Positions 14,851 through 22,665 of a stretch of 34,594 nt of DNA are shown piece after piece. The position numbers and the translations under genes are program-made. The notes beneath the pieces are model-generated. The model was not told where the DNA came from. It made no database searches and saw only the letters and a list, made by a program, of their open reading frames with translations. Positions within the stretch are counted from its first letter, which is position 1. The number at the start of each line of letters is the position of its first letter. Source of the stretch: Oligoflexia bacterium (GTDB lineage: Bacteria; Bdellovibrionota; UBA1018); assembly GCA_903895855.1 (NCBI GenBank), contig CAITVN010000235.1, positions 1 to 34,594 on the forward strand. Direction: 5' to 3'.

Positions 14851-16653
14851 ATGAACGTAAAAAGATCAATTTCTATAGCAGTTTATGCACTTCTTGTCAG
14901 CACATCGATGATTCTGGTCACGGCGTGCGGCTCAAGTGTCCCTTCTACCGCTGAGCCCGTAGCTGAGCCCACCGTCGCTACCGCCGCCACCGTTCCTGGC
15001 GCCCCAACTATCGGAACCGCTACCGGTGGCAATGGTTCAGTCTCTGTGAGCTTTACTGCTCCTAGTTCAAACGGCGATTCTGCAATATTGGAATATACCG
15101 TAAGTTCTACGCCTGGTAGTATCTTAGGCTCTGGCAGCGGCAGTCCGATTACGGTGAGTGGTCTCACCAATGGAACAGCCTATACCTTTACGGTCATAGC
15201 GACCAACGCAGTCGGAAACAGCGCTGCTTCTAGTGCTTCAAATTCGGTCACTCCTGCAGCGCCTTCTACGATCACATTTTCTCCAAGCAGCGGCACTATT
15301 GGAACCCTCTTGACGATTACCAGTTCTGACACCGATTTGAGTGGCCAACAAGGAGTGGCCGTAAATGGAGTCGCCGCTATTGTCTTGAGCTCTTCTACTA
15401 CAACAATTACAGCGATGGTTATGCCACAGGCGACAACCGGTACAATTTCGGTGACAACTTCTGCTGGTACAACGACCTCAACTAGCGATTTTACTGTTAG
15501 CGCTGCGTCGTCAATTGCGAACCAGCAAGGGTCAAAACTGGTTGGAACAGGCGGCTCAGGCACGGCCGGGCAGGGATGGGCGGTTGCCCTCAGTGCTGAC
15601 GGAAACACAGCAATCTCTAGCGGATCTTCGGACAACTCAAACACGGGTGCAGTTTGGGTTTACACGCGAAGTGGAACTACTTGGACTCAGCAAGGTTCAA
15701 AACTCGTCGGTACCGGCGCCACTGGAAGCGCTCTTCAGGGTAGCTCTGTTGCTATAAGTGCTGATGGAAATACCGCCGCAGTTGGAGGGTACAATGACAG
15801 CGGTAATGTGGGCGCAGTTTGGGTATTTGTTCGAAGCGGAGCAACCTGGAGCCAGCAAGGCTCGAAACTAACTGGAAGTAGTCCAGTAGGCAGCTCTTAT
15901 CAGGGGCAATCAGTCGCAATCAGCAGTGATGGTAACACCCTAATTGTCGGCGGCTTTGGTGACGACAGTAATGCAGGCGCCGCCTGGGTATTTACCCGTA
16001 CCGGAACCACATGGACCCAGCAAGGGTCAAAACTGGTTGGCACCGGCGCTTCGGGCGCTGCTAAGCAGGGTCAATCGGTCGCAATCAGCGCCGACGGTAA
16101 CACAGCAATCGTTGGGGGTCTCGATGACAATACCAGCGCAGGTGCTACCTGGGTTTATACCCGCAGTGGAACCACATGGACCCAGCAGGGATCGAAACTG
16201 GTTGGCACGGGCGCTACGGGTGCTGCTAAGCAGGGGCATTCGGTCGCAATCAGCGCCGACGGCAACACCGCAATTATTGGGGGATTTGTAGACGATAGTA
16301 GTCGGGGTGCCGGGTGGGTATTTACCCGCAGCGGAATCACGTGGACCCAGCAAGGTTCAAAACTCACTGCCAACAGTGTTGCCTACCAAGGTCGCTCAAT
16401 CGGACTGAGTGCCGATGGAAATACGGCGATTATCGGCGGAGACGGCGACACTTCTTTGGTGGGAGCAGTCTGGGTTTACACCCGAAGTGGAACCACATGG
16501 ACCGTAGGTTCAAAATTGATTGGCACAGGAACTGGTTCGGCACAACCTCGACAAGGCTCATCGTGTGCCATCAGTGCAGATGCCAGCACTGTGCTCGTCG
16601 GTGGATACGGTGATAACAGCTCTGCGGGTGCGACATGGGTTTTTACACCATAG
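14851..16653 (+). CDS. Lipoprotein with Fn3, IPT/TIG and a seven-repeat FG-GAP-like propeller
   Basis: A 600-residue protein with a lipoprotein signal peptide (lipobox LVTAC, lipidated Cys26). A Thr/Pro/Ala linker follows, then a fibronectin type III domain (about 49-135, VPGAPTIGTATGGNGSVSV to SASNSVTP), then an IPT/TIG domain (about 138-217, ITFSPSSGTIGT), then seven repeats of about 50 residues (about 222-600). Each repeat follows QGSKL-x-G...QG-x-SVAISADGNTA-x-x-GG-x-x-D...GA-x-WVYTRSG-x-TW-x-Q. Seven such FG-GAP/integrin-alpha-like units predict one closed seven-bladed beta propeller. It is probably anchored in the outer membrane or on the surface, for adhesion or binding. The repeats are also similar at DNA level (about 165-bp period), so copy number may vary between strains. 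Confidence 0.85.
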   Translation: MNVKRSISIAVYALLVSTSMILVTACGSSVPSTAEPVAEPTVATAATVPGAPTIGTATGGNGSVSVSFTAPSSNGDSAILEYTVSSTPGSILGSGSGSPITVSGLTNGTAYTFTVIATNAVGNSAASSASNSVTPAAPSTITFSPSSGTIGTLLTITSSDTDLSGQQGVAVNGVAAIVLSSSTTTITAMVMPQATTGTISVTTSAGTTTSTSDFTVSAASSIANQQGSKLVGTGGSGTAGQGWAVALSADGNTAISSGSSDNSNTGAVWVYTRSGTTWTQQGSKLVGTGATGSALQGSSVAISADGNTAAVGGYNDSGNVGAVWVFVRSGATWSQQGSKLTGSSPVGSSYQGQSVAISSDGNTLIVGGFGDDSNAGAAWVFTRTGTTWTQQGSKLVGTGASGAAKQGQSVAISADGNTAIVGGLDDNTSAGATWVYTRSGTTWTQQGSKLVGTGATGAAKQGHSVAISADGNTAIIGGFVDDSSRGAGWVFTRSGITWTQQGSKLTANSVAYQGRSIGLSADGNTAIIGGDGDTSLVGAVWVYTRSGTTWTVGSKLIGTGTGSAQPRQGSSCAISADASTVLVGGYGDNSSAGATWVFTP

Positions 16654-16655
16654 CG

Positions 16656-16808
16656 ATGATGCTCGAATATACGGATACAAACCGAAACACCGTAAGTTCA
16701 TCACAAACTGGTTTAGGAACAATCACCTTTAGTAAAACGGCCACAACTCCGACAACTTTAACTTCTCTTAGAATTGCAGCGGGCACTGGCGAGCGCCCCT
16801 GGTCTTGA
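16656..16808 (+). pseudogene. Short open frame, probable gene fragment
   Basis: A 50-codon frame starting 2 bp after the lipoprotein stop. It encodes Thr/Ser-rich, beta-strand-like sequence (NTVSSSQTGLGTITFSKTA, TTLTSLRIAAGTGERPWS). It resembles pieces of surface-protein repeat domains rather than a complete protein. No ribosome binding site of its own is visible. Probably debris of a second surface-protein gene; chance is possible. Confidence 0.3.
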
Positions 16809-16915
16809 TGGGTAAGCTTTGCTATGATTTTTTTAATGACCAATGGCGCAGATCCATCTAGATTAGTAACAATAGTATAGTCTGTATCAATAAAATATTC
16901 TGGGAGAAAATCAGT

Positions 16916-17527
16916 ATGCGTCTTTTATTAAGTGTTCTCATTTTGACTGCAATGACGCCTTTCACTTCGACTTATGGTGCGGCATTTAATATGACATGCC
17001 CCTCTACGTTTTCGACTGCAGGGGCGAACGGCTATATGCCTAAGCCAGAGGTTTCGACAACTTTGGGCGAATGGAAGCTCGCGCCACCTAGTTTCGATAC
17101 GGCAAGTGCCGCAACACTCGAAGGTGCGGGCACGAGTCCAATCTTCATTTGTAACTTTAAAGTGATCGGCGTCCTCAATGTTTATTACACGCCAAACACC
17201 GCCTACGTGAGTGAGGTGACTGGCCGGGACGTTAAGTTGATCGACGCTAATAGCGCACCACTTCAGACATTGACGTGTCCCCAATCCTTTGTCTTGCCGC
17301 AGCCAAGTCTTTATCCGCTCGCAAAGCCAAGTGGATCGGTAACTGCGACCTTCAAGTCTGCCATGAAGCAATACGGCAAAGCCTATTGCCAGTATGATCT
17401 TAGCTGGACTCCAGCCACGGGAGCTTCACGCCCAGCTCAGTCAGCCAAACTTCCGATGGGTTACACTCCCATCAATCCCGTGGGTGGTTGCCAATTAAAA
17501 GCGCCTAATAGCTTTTATTGTTGGTAA
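16916..17527 (+). CDS. Small secreted protein with two TCP motifs
   Basis: A 203-residue protein with a signal peptide (MRLLLSVLILTAMTPFTSTYGA, cleavage near 22) and a good ribosome binding site (GGGAG, 10 bases upstream). The mature part has six cysteines. Two halves look related: MTCPSTFS ... GEWKLAPPSF ... PIFICNFKV and LTCPQSFVLP ... SVTATFKSAM ... AYCQYDLSW, each with a TCP start and a later C-x-[FY] strand, which suggests an internal duplication with one disulfide per half. It ends in PNSFYCW. No family recognised. Likely periplasmic or extracellular. Confidence 0.72.
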   Translation: MRLLLSVLILTAMTPFTSTYGAAFNMTCPSTFSTAGANGYMPKPEVSTTLGEWKLAPPSFDTASAATLEGAGTSPIFICNFKVIGVLNVYYTPNTAYVSEVTGRDVKLIDANSAPLQTLTCPQSFVLPQPSLYPLAKPSGSVTATFKSAMKQYGKAYCQYDLSWTPATGASRPAQSAKLPMGYTPINPVGGCQLKAPNSFYCW

Positions 17528-17836
17528 TTCGAAGCACTTTTCAGAAGCTTTTTTGAGCACACAATTGCAGTACCTGTTGGAAGTGGGCGCGAAGACTTTG
17601 CCGATCTTTTGTCGATGGTTGGAGCTGAGAAAGAGTCAAAGGACGAGGGCTTGTGGGTCTGTAGCGTTATCAAGCCTGATGAGATGTTTCTAACAAAGAG
17701 CTCGAAAGATCGTCATTCGGCTCTTGCCTTTCGCTTGTTGCATTTATCTTTTTTACGAGACGGCCGATTGCCTGATGTGTGTCAAACCGCCTTGAAGCGA
17801 CACCCCGAGGTGAGTATCAAGAATTGTGCACTCTGA
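17528..17836 (+). pseudogene. Open frame in phase behind the secreted-protein gene; likely gene remnant
   Basis: Directly after the TAA at 17525-17527 the same frame stays open for 102 codons and looks coding: EHTIAVPVGSGREDFADLL, then MVGAEKESKDEGLWVCSVI, DEMFLTKSSKDRHSALAFRLL and LPDVCQTALKRHPEVSI. A TTG at 17609 or ATG at 17615 could start a shorter protein of about 75 residues, but no ribosome binding site is seen. The character (charged, soluble) differs from the secreted protein, so read-through is unlikely. I read it as the 3' part of another gene truncated by deletion. Family not recognised. Confidence 0.35.
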
Positions 17837-17873
17837 AGGACCGGCCTTGGCAGATATAATCGTTTCGAGACAA

Positions 17874-17899
17874 TAAAAAACAGATAACAGCGTTATCTC
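17874..17899 (-). terminator. Rho-independent terminator for the minus-strand gene
   Basis: AGATAAC-GCT-GTTATCT on the minus strand, followed by GTTTTTTATTG: a 7-bp perfect stem, 3-base loop and T tract. It lies about 57 bp beyond the stop of the SRPBCC-like gene at 17956. Confidence 0.65.
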
Positions 17900-17945
17900 T
17901 GACGAGTCGAAGCATCTCAATTCTTTCTACACTGATCAAGACTCG

Positions 17946-18035
17946 TCTGGTGCTCTTAAAGGCGGGGTTCAGTCTTAAGGGGTGCCTGAGTGTTAGGCGG
18001 CAGGTAGACCCTGTTTGAAACGCCTTTCGTTTCTG
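17946..18035. repeat. Dispersed intergenic repeat, copy D, overlapping a gene end
   Basis: GTGCTCTTAAAGGCGGGGTTCAGTCTTAAGGGG, then GGCGGCAGGTAGACCCTGTTTGAAACGCCTTTCGTTT, aligns with copy B at 11756-11848 over its length; written here in pieces, the shared core is CAGTCTTAAGGG. The last roughly 27 codons of the minus-strand gene at 17956 fall inside the repeat. Confidence 0.65.
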
Positions 18036-18876
18036 AGAAGCCCTTAAGGTAAGTATCAGCTGAAATTTTTGACTCTAAGCACTTATCAATCACCTTTTCT
18101 TCGAGTTGGTTACGGGCCATTTTGCGGGCCTTTTGCCGTTGCTGAGTGATGTCATTTTCAACCGTTTTGGCTTCGGCAAAATTTCTTAGTGCTAGGTCTG
18201 ACAGTGCAAATCCTTTGACTGACTCGGGCCAGATGCGCGAAGACCCCAGAGATGCAATGCCACTCAAATTCGGGTCCAAAAAATCAACTTCGTAAAAGGC
18301 AGTCTCTTTTTCAGTTCGCCGCTCGATCACGATGACGCCGTCTGCATGCAGAACGTCGTTCTTATTGGGGTGTTTGGGGTCTTTAGCTAACTGGTACCGA
18401 TAGACAACCAGTGTAGGCGATAGCCTCGTCATGAAATAGTCGGTCGTTACATGGGCGTTTGGCATGAACGGCACCGGGATATTCTGTTCGGTGTGAACTT
18501 TGAAATATTTGTTACCACCCACTTCGTGGGTTTTCATATCTATCACTTCGATTGCTTCGATGTCTTCAAAAAGGTCTTTGTATCCGACGAAATCGTCGAG
18601 TGCAGCTATTATCTTCTCAATGCCGGAGTGAATGAGTAACCCGTGTGCCACACCTACAAAATGAGTTTGAATGGGGTGACTTAGGCAACTCATGCTAATC
18701 GAGTCGGCAGTGATGGTCTTGATGGCTTTCTCTGAAGCCTTTAGGGTACTCAGCATCTGTAAAGAATTTGTATAGTCGCTGTTGATTAAAACCCCTTCGG
18801 CATGGCTACTAAAAGGCCTCAGAACGGCGAATAGTGATATGATCGTGTGGGCGATGATAAGTCTTCGGTTCGTCAT
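17956..18876 (-). CDS. Exported SRPBCC/START-like protein
   Basis: 306 residues from the ATG at 18876, which has an AAAGG box; a TTG at 18912 would add 12 residues before the signal peptide. The signal peptide is MTNRRLIIAHTIISLFAVLRPFSSHA. The mature part contains HGLLIHSGIEKIIAALDDFVGYKDLFEDIEAIEVIDM, then KYFKVHTEQNIPVPFMPNAHVTTDYFM. This order (helix, 'VLtDyenY'-type segment, then antiparallel strands) is that of SRPBCC/START-like hydrophobic-ligand domains found in exported proteins of environmental bacteria; function unknown. The C-terminal end (LPPNTQAPLKTEPRL) is read from a dispersed intergenic repeat, so the original C-terminus may have been replaced. A good terminator follows. Confidence 0.62.
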   Translation of the reverse strand: MTNRRLIIAHTIISLFAVLRPFSSHAEGVLINSDYTNSLQMLSTLKASEKAIKTITADSISMSCLSHPIQTHFVGVAHGLLIHSGIEKIIAALDDFVGYKDLFEDIEAIEVIDMKTHEVGGNKYFKVHTEQNIPVPFMPNAHVTTDYFMTRLSPTLVVYRYQLAKDPKHPNKNDVLHADGVIVIERRTEKETAFYEVDFLDPNLSGIASLGSSRIWPESVKGFALSDLALRNFAEAKTVENDITQQRQKARKMARNQLEEKVIDKCLESKISADTYLKGFSETKGVSNRVYLPPNTQAPLKTEPRL

Positions 18877-19030
18877 AATAACCTTTGCGTTCGTATCAGC
18901 GTAACTCTTCAAGTTGAAATTAGAAATGTCGTTTTGTTGACGGTACCTTCAAAGAACAAAGAAAAAATAAAGTGTGCTTCTCTCTTGTTGTGGCACTTAG
19001 AAATTGGGCTCATACTAAGCAGATTGCTCT

Positions 19031-20161
19031 ATGGTTGCCATTATCTTAGAAGAAAACAATCACACCCGTCTAGTACTCACTAAAATGCTTTCGGTGCTGG
19101 GTTATGAATCAGTTTTGTCGTCTTCGCATATTGACGAAGTCTGTTTCTACATTAGTCAAAACTTGAACCGCGTAAAACTGATTTTATCAGCGTCGTCAGT
19201 CGACGATGGGCCTGATTTTCCGCTATCACGCCTGGTCATACAAAATCGAGAACTCGATCTCACTCCAATGGTCTATATTCAAAATGAGAGCCACTTTTAT
19301 TCGCAGGCGAGGCATCCGAATCCGCTGTCGCGAATTGACGATACCCTCACGAAACCTTTCATAGTTAAGGATTTGAAAGCAAGCATCGTGCGCGCTCATC
19401 AGCGGCGGGCCGCCCTAAGAAATACGATACTCATTTTGGGCAATCAACTGCACAGAGAAAACGCAATTGAAGCGATGTACGACAGCCAAGATTCAACCCA
19501 CTGGAAAGAAGTGCTTTCAGCCGATACTTTCGAGTCATTTAAAGCGGCCGTGCTAAAGGGGGGCTTTAGAGTTGGGAGTATCTTGATTGCTCCCGAATTT
19601 TTGTCGCATCAGCTGGTCGCTTGGCTGCGGCTATTTCGGCGATCACCGCACGGAATAGAAACGCCGATCGCTTTTTTGAGCCAAGACCCTGGGCTTGCTC
19701 ATGAGATTCGTCCGCACTGTGATCTGTTTGTTTCTGATCCCAAAACGGTAGCACTAAAAATGGGAATGTGGAGGCAGCTGCTCTTGAATTTGTCTCGTCG
19801 GTTGCTGCACGGTTGGCAACTAAGAGACCTTCTCGCAACCGCAAAAGACAAAATCAAATCTGGCGACGTCGGTTCGGCCAAAAAGAATTTGAAACAAGCC
19901 CTAGCGCTTGATTCTACTCGCTGGGAGGCTCATGAACTTGAAGGAATATTGGCCGAAAAATCTGGAAAAACTGAAGCGGCAATCGAGAGTTTTAAAACCG
20001 AACTTGGCTTGCAGCCATTTGCTCCTCTTCCGTACTTAAAATTGATTCAACTGGCTTCGGTATCTGATAGAGATCGCTTCATCACGAGTGCCGCGGTATA
20101 TTGCCCACATCACCCACAGATTCAGGCTTTGATCGGTCAAGCGAAGGTTAGCCGGCCATGA
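19031..20161 (+). CDS. Receiver-like/TPR protein without phospho-acceptor Asp
   Basis: A 376-residue protein. Residues 1-125 have the response-regulator fold order (MVAIILEENNHTRLVLTKMLSVLGY ... LTKPFIVKDLKASI). The acidic pair is E-E-N, the phospho-acceptor site reads LILSASSVDDG with Ala/Ser instead of Asp, while Lys108 of LTKPF is kept. It is therefore a pseudo-receiver. Residues 130-255 resemble a second degenerate receiver (NTILILGNQLHREN ... IETPIAFLSQDP). Residues 270-345 are TPR-like (AKKNLKQALALDSTRWEAHELEGILAEKSGKTEAAIESFKTEL, given here only as the segment 290-332). It overlaps the DUF2156-rhomboid gene by 4 bp (ATGA), so the two are coupled. Role probably as an adaptor or sensor that is not phosphorylated. 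Confidence 0.72.
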   Translation: MVAIILEENNHTRLVLTKMLSVLGYESVLSSSHIDEVCFYISQNLNRVKLILSASSVDDGPDFPLSRLVIQNRELDLTPMVYIQNESHFYSQARHPNPLSRIDDTLTKPFIVKDLKASIVRAHQRRAALRNTILILGNQLHRENAIEAMYDSQDSTHWKEVLSADTFESFKAAVLKGGFRVGSILIAPEFLSHQLVAWLRLFRRSPHGIETPIAFLSQDPGLAHEIRPHCDLFVSDPKTVALKMGMWRQLLLNLSRRLLHGWQLRDLLATAKDKIKSGDVGSAKKNLKQALALDSTRWEAHELEGILAEKSGKTEAAIESFKTELGLQPFAPLPYLKLIQLASVSDRDRFITSAAVYCPHHPQIQALIGQAKVSRP

Positions 20162-21948
20162 CTGAGGCGAAAATTGAGTTTTCTCAAGAGTCCGACGAGG
20201 CAGGTTCAGACGAAATTTCAAAACATATTTTGAAGTATGGTCACAATTTTACATCGGTCGTTACTTTGTATACTGGGTTTAAGTACTTTAAGAAGTACCG
20301 AAGCCATAACCGATTGCAAGAACTTGGCGGTTCAAAAGAGTTAGTCGGGGTCATCGCTTATGTTGAGACCCCCACTGCTTGGGTTGCGGCGGGTGATCCC
20401 ATTTGTGAAGAGAACCTAGCGCGAGAAATGATTGTCGATTTTGTAAAAATGGCCCGAAAAATAAGTAAAATCTGCATTTTTTTGCCGACCTCAAAAAAAA
20501 ATGCAGCGCTCGCAAGAAAGATGGGTTTCACCGTTTTCGAGATCGGAAAAAATCCCTGGATAAGCCTAAATACAGTTTCGCCAACGGTTAAAGAGCAGTA
20601 TTTGCAGAAGTTGCATGTGGCCAGGCAGCTTCATGCCAAAGGCGCAATCGTAGAAAGATTTGATCCGCTTCAGATCACGACTCGTGAACGGTTAGAACTC
20701 GATTCGATTGCAGCGCAATGGCTACGATCGAAAAAAACAATACCTCTTGCTTTTTTGAATCAAGTCAAGCCTTGGTCGCTAGTGAGGGTTAAACGGTATT
20801 ACCGGGTTCTCTTTCACGGTCAACAGATAGGATTTTTGGCAGCTATTCCGATTCCGGTGACCAATAGTTGGTATTTAATCGACTTGATTCGTTCGCCCCA
20901 GTCGCCTTTGGGTACTACCGAGTTACTGGTAATTGAAGCTATCGATCTTTTGAAAAAAGAGGGCGCAAACGAAGTCACTCTTGGTACTTCAGTCTTGGTG
21001 CCGGTGACTGGTCAAGAACGTGAGCTTCATAAAATAGGTTACCGTATTTCTAATTTCATGTTTGATCATTTCAATTTCTTTTACGGATTTAAATCACTCT
21101 ATCAGTACAAAGATAAGTTTGAGACGACGCACTGGGAACCAGTCTACCTCATCAGTAGTTCCCGATTTTTTGGCATTCGCGCAAGTTACGGCATCATTCG
21201 TGCGCTTTTTGGAAAACCGGTTACGACAATTCTGGCTACCGCATTTTTTAAAGCGTTGGCGCAGTTCGACCTTGCGGCTGTTCTTCACCGGTACCTCTCG
21301 CACTCGATTGTCACTCGCACTTTGCCAAAACGTCGGTCTCTGTTTATTGTCGGGGCCAAAAGTGTTTCGGTTTTGACGTTCATGAATATTCTCTTCTTTT
21401 TGTTCGCCATTGACCGCACCAATAGGCTTAGGCCAATTGTGAAAGAATTTTTTGGCTATAGTTGGGAACATTTTTCTGGAACTGGATTGGAGTTTCAAAA
21501 TTTAAGAACCCTGCTACTTTCGTCATTTCTTCATTTCGATCTCACGCATTTGGTCTTCAACCTTTTATTGTTGGTTTTTCTGGTGGGCTTCTTAGAATTG
21601 ATTGCCGGTTCAGTGCTTGTGGTGACTTGCTATTTTTTTGGTGTCATGCTGTCGAATCCGATGACCTCAGTTGCGGTCGCCGCTTTTTTGCATGTGGTTC
21701 GGCTAGACCCCGGTGCACAGTTTTTTCAGAAAATTGATGTGGGGTGCTCGCTAGGAGTGTTTTCGTGCCTGGGTGCATTTTGCCATTTTATGAAGAGATC
21801 AGGGCTATTGATTTTTCTGTTGCTGTTTGGAATTGTCATTTACGCTGCCCTCGTTTCTGATTTAATGGCCCTGAATCATCTTGTTGCTGTGGGTATCGGG
21901 TTACTAGTGGCGATGAAACAGTATCCGAAGGCAATGAAACTCGACTAG
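20158..21948 (+). CDS. DUF2156 (LPG synthase C-terminal-like) fused to a rhomboid-type intramembrane protease domain
   Basis: A 596-residue protein. Residues about 20-340 are a double-GNAT DUF2156 domain, as in the catalytic part of MprF aminoacyl-phosphatidylglycerol synthases: HNFTSVVTLYTGFKYF, GVIAYVETPTAWVAAGDPIC, ARKMGFTVFEIGKNPWISL, LIDLIRSPQSPLGTTELLV. Residues about 400-590 form six or so membrane helices with the rhomboid signature: H464-x3-N468 in LTHLVFN, the G-x-S nucleophile motif G529-C-S531-L-G, and the C-terminal His574 in LNHLVAVGIGLLVA. These correspond to GlpG His150/Asn154, Ser201 and His254. The protein may thus combine a membrane-lipid or aminoacyl transfer activity with intramembrane proteolysis. 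Start overlaps the pseudo-receiver gene by 4 bp. Domain calls are by eye but the motif set is complete. Confidence 0.82.
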   Translation: MTEAKIEFSQESDEAGSDEISKHILKYGHNFTSVVTLYTGFKYFKKYRSHNRLQELGGSKELVGVIAYVETPTAWVAAGDPICEENLAREMIVDFVKMARKISKICIFLPTSKKNAALARKMGFTVFEIGKNPWISLNTVSPTVKEQYLQKLHVARQLHAKGAIVERFDPLQITTRERLELDSIAAQWLRSKKTIPLAFLNQVKPWSLVRVKRYYRVLFHGQQIGFLAAIPIPVTNSWYLIDLIRSPQSPLGTTELLVIEAIDLLKKEGANEVTLGTSVLVPVTGQERELHKIGYRISNFMFDHFNFFYGFKSLYQYKDKFETTHWEPVYLISSSRFFGIRASYGIIRALFGKPVTTILATAFFKALAQFDLAAVLHRYLSHSIVTRTLPKRRSLFIVGAKSVSVLTFMNILFFLFAIDRTNRLRPIVKEFFGYSWEHFSGTGLEFQNLRTLLLSSFLHFDLTHLVFNLLLLVFLVGFLELIAGSVLVVTCYFFGVMLSNPMTSVAVAAFLHVVRLDPGAQFFQKIDVGCSLGVFSCLGAFCHFMKRSGLLIFLLLFGIVIYAALVSDLMALNHLVAVGIGLLVAMKQYPKAMKLD

Positions 21949-22042
21949 ATCTGCTTCGGGCGACACCTGAGTGGCAAAATTATCTCTCGCGCCCGACGTG
22001 CACACGAGTTTGTTTATCAATGGTGCATTTATACTATGCCCG

Positions 22043-22070
22043 TTGACAAGTCAGCATTTTCTGCCATAAT
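22043..22070 (+). promoter_or_regulatory. Sigma70-type promoter of the CheY-like gene
   Basis: TTGACA at 22043-22048, 16-base spacer, CATAAT at 22065-22070, about 40 bp ahead of the ATG at 22110. A 10-bp palindrome GATAATTATC follows at 22072-22081. The -35 is consensus and the -10 is one base off. Confidence 0.6.
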
Positions 22071-22109
22071 CGATAATTATCTGCTAAAAAAGGGGTTTTT
22101 TAGAAATTT

Positions 22110-22478
22110 ATGGCAAAAATCTTACTGATTGACGACTCGAAAACTTCAATAAAGAACTTAATAGATTCGCTGAGAGAGTTAGCCGGAATTGAGTTTTTTG
22201 AGGCGAAAAATGGCCAAGAAGGTCTTGATTCGGTAGCTAAGAATAAGCCCGACTGTGTCGTTTGCGATCTCAATATGCCAGGAACCGATGGGTACTTTTT
22301 TCTCGAGAACCTCAGAAAATCCGGAAACGCTGTGCCCGTAATTATTGTCAGCGCTGACGTTTCAGATGCCTCGCGAAGTAGGGTGCTATCACTGGGTGCT
22401 CATTCGTTGCTCAAGAAGCCGATATTTGGATTACCATCTGAACTAAAAAACATAGTCAAAGCAGTGTTGAAAATCTAA
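22110..22478 (+). CDS. CheY-like single-domain response regulator
   Basis: A 122-residue stand-alone receiver: acidic pair Asp8-Asp9 (LLIDDSK), phospho-acceptor Asp53 (VVCDLNMPGTDG), Ser81 (IIVSAD) and Lys103 (LLKKPI). All catalytic residues are intact, so it should be phosphorylated on Asp53 by a histidine kinase. There is no output domain. A CheX-like phosphatase gene lies convergently downstream but is interrupted by a stop codon. No chemotaxis array genes are in view, so the partner kinase may be one of the two kinases at 23.6-28 kb or elsewhere. Confidence 0.92.
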   Translation: MAKILLIDDSKTSIKNLIDSLRELAGIEFFEAKNGQEGLDSVAKNKPDCVVCDLNMPGTDGYFFLENLRKSGNAVPVIIVSADVSDASRSRVLSLGAHSLLKKPIFGLPSELKNIVKAVLKI

Positions 22479-22665
22479 ACTGTTTTAAACTGCTCCAGTT
22501 GATTGGGTCTGGCGCCTAACAGGTGCTCGCATTTCGAGCGCTTGCCGCCCCTCTTTGATCGTGAGTCCTATTTAATCACCAGTTATTAATAAAGTTGCTT
22601 AAATTTGGTCACTTGCCACAGTTATTCTTTGAATAGGCCGAATTAATGGGGTCAGTTTCAAACTT

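Noticed and set aside
15180..16373. Several long frames on the strand opposite the lipoprotein gene
   Set aside because: They are mirror frames of the repetitive plus-strand gene; the plus strand has the signal peptide, lipobox and domain order.
17946..18035. Possible integron attC site (GTTAGGC in repeat copy D)
   Set aside because: No partner RYYYAAC box at a proper distance, no integrase, and copy B lacks the GTTAGGC sequence.
22525..22539. GCTCG-CATTT-CGAGC hairpin between the CheY-like and CheX-like genes as terminator
   Set aside because: Five-base stem without T tract; too weak to support a call.
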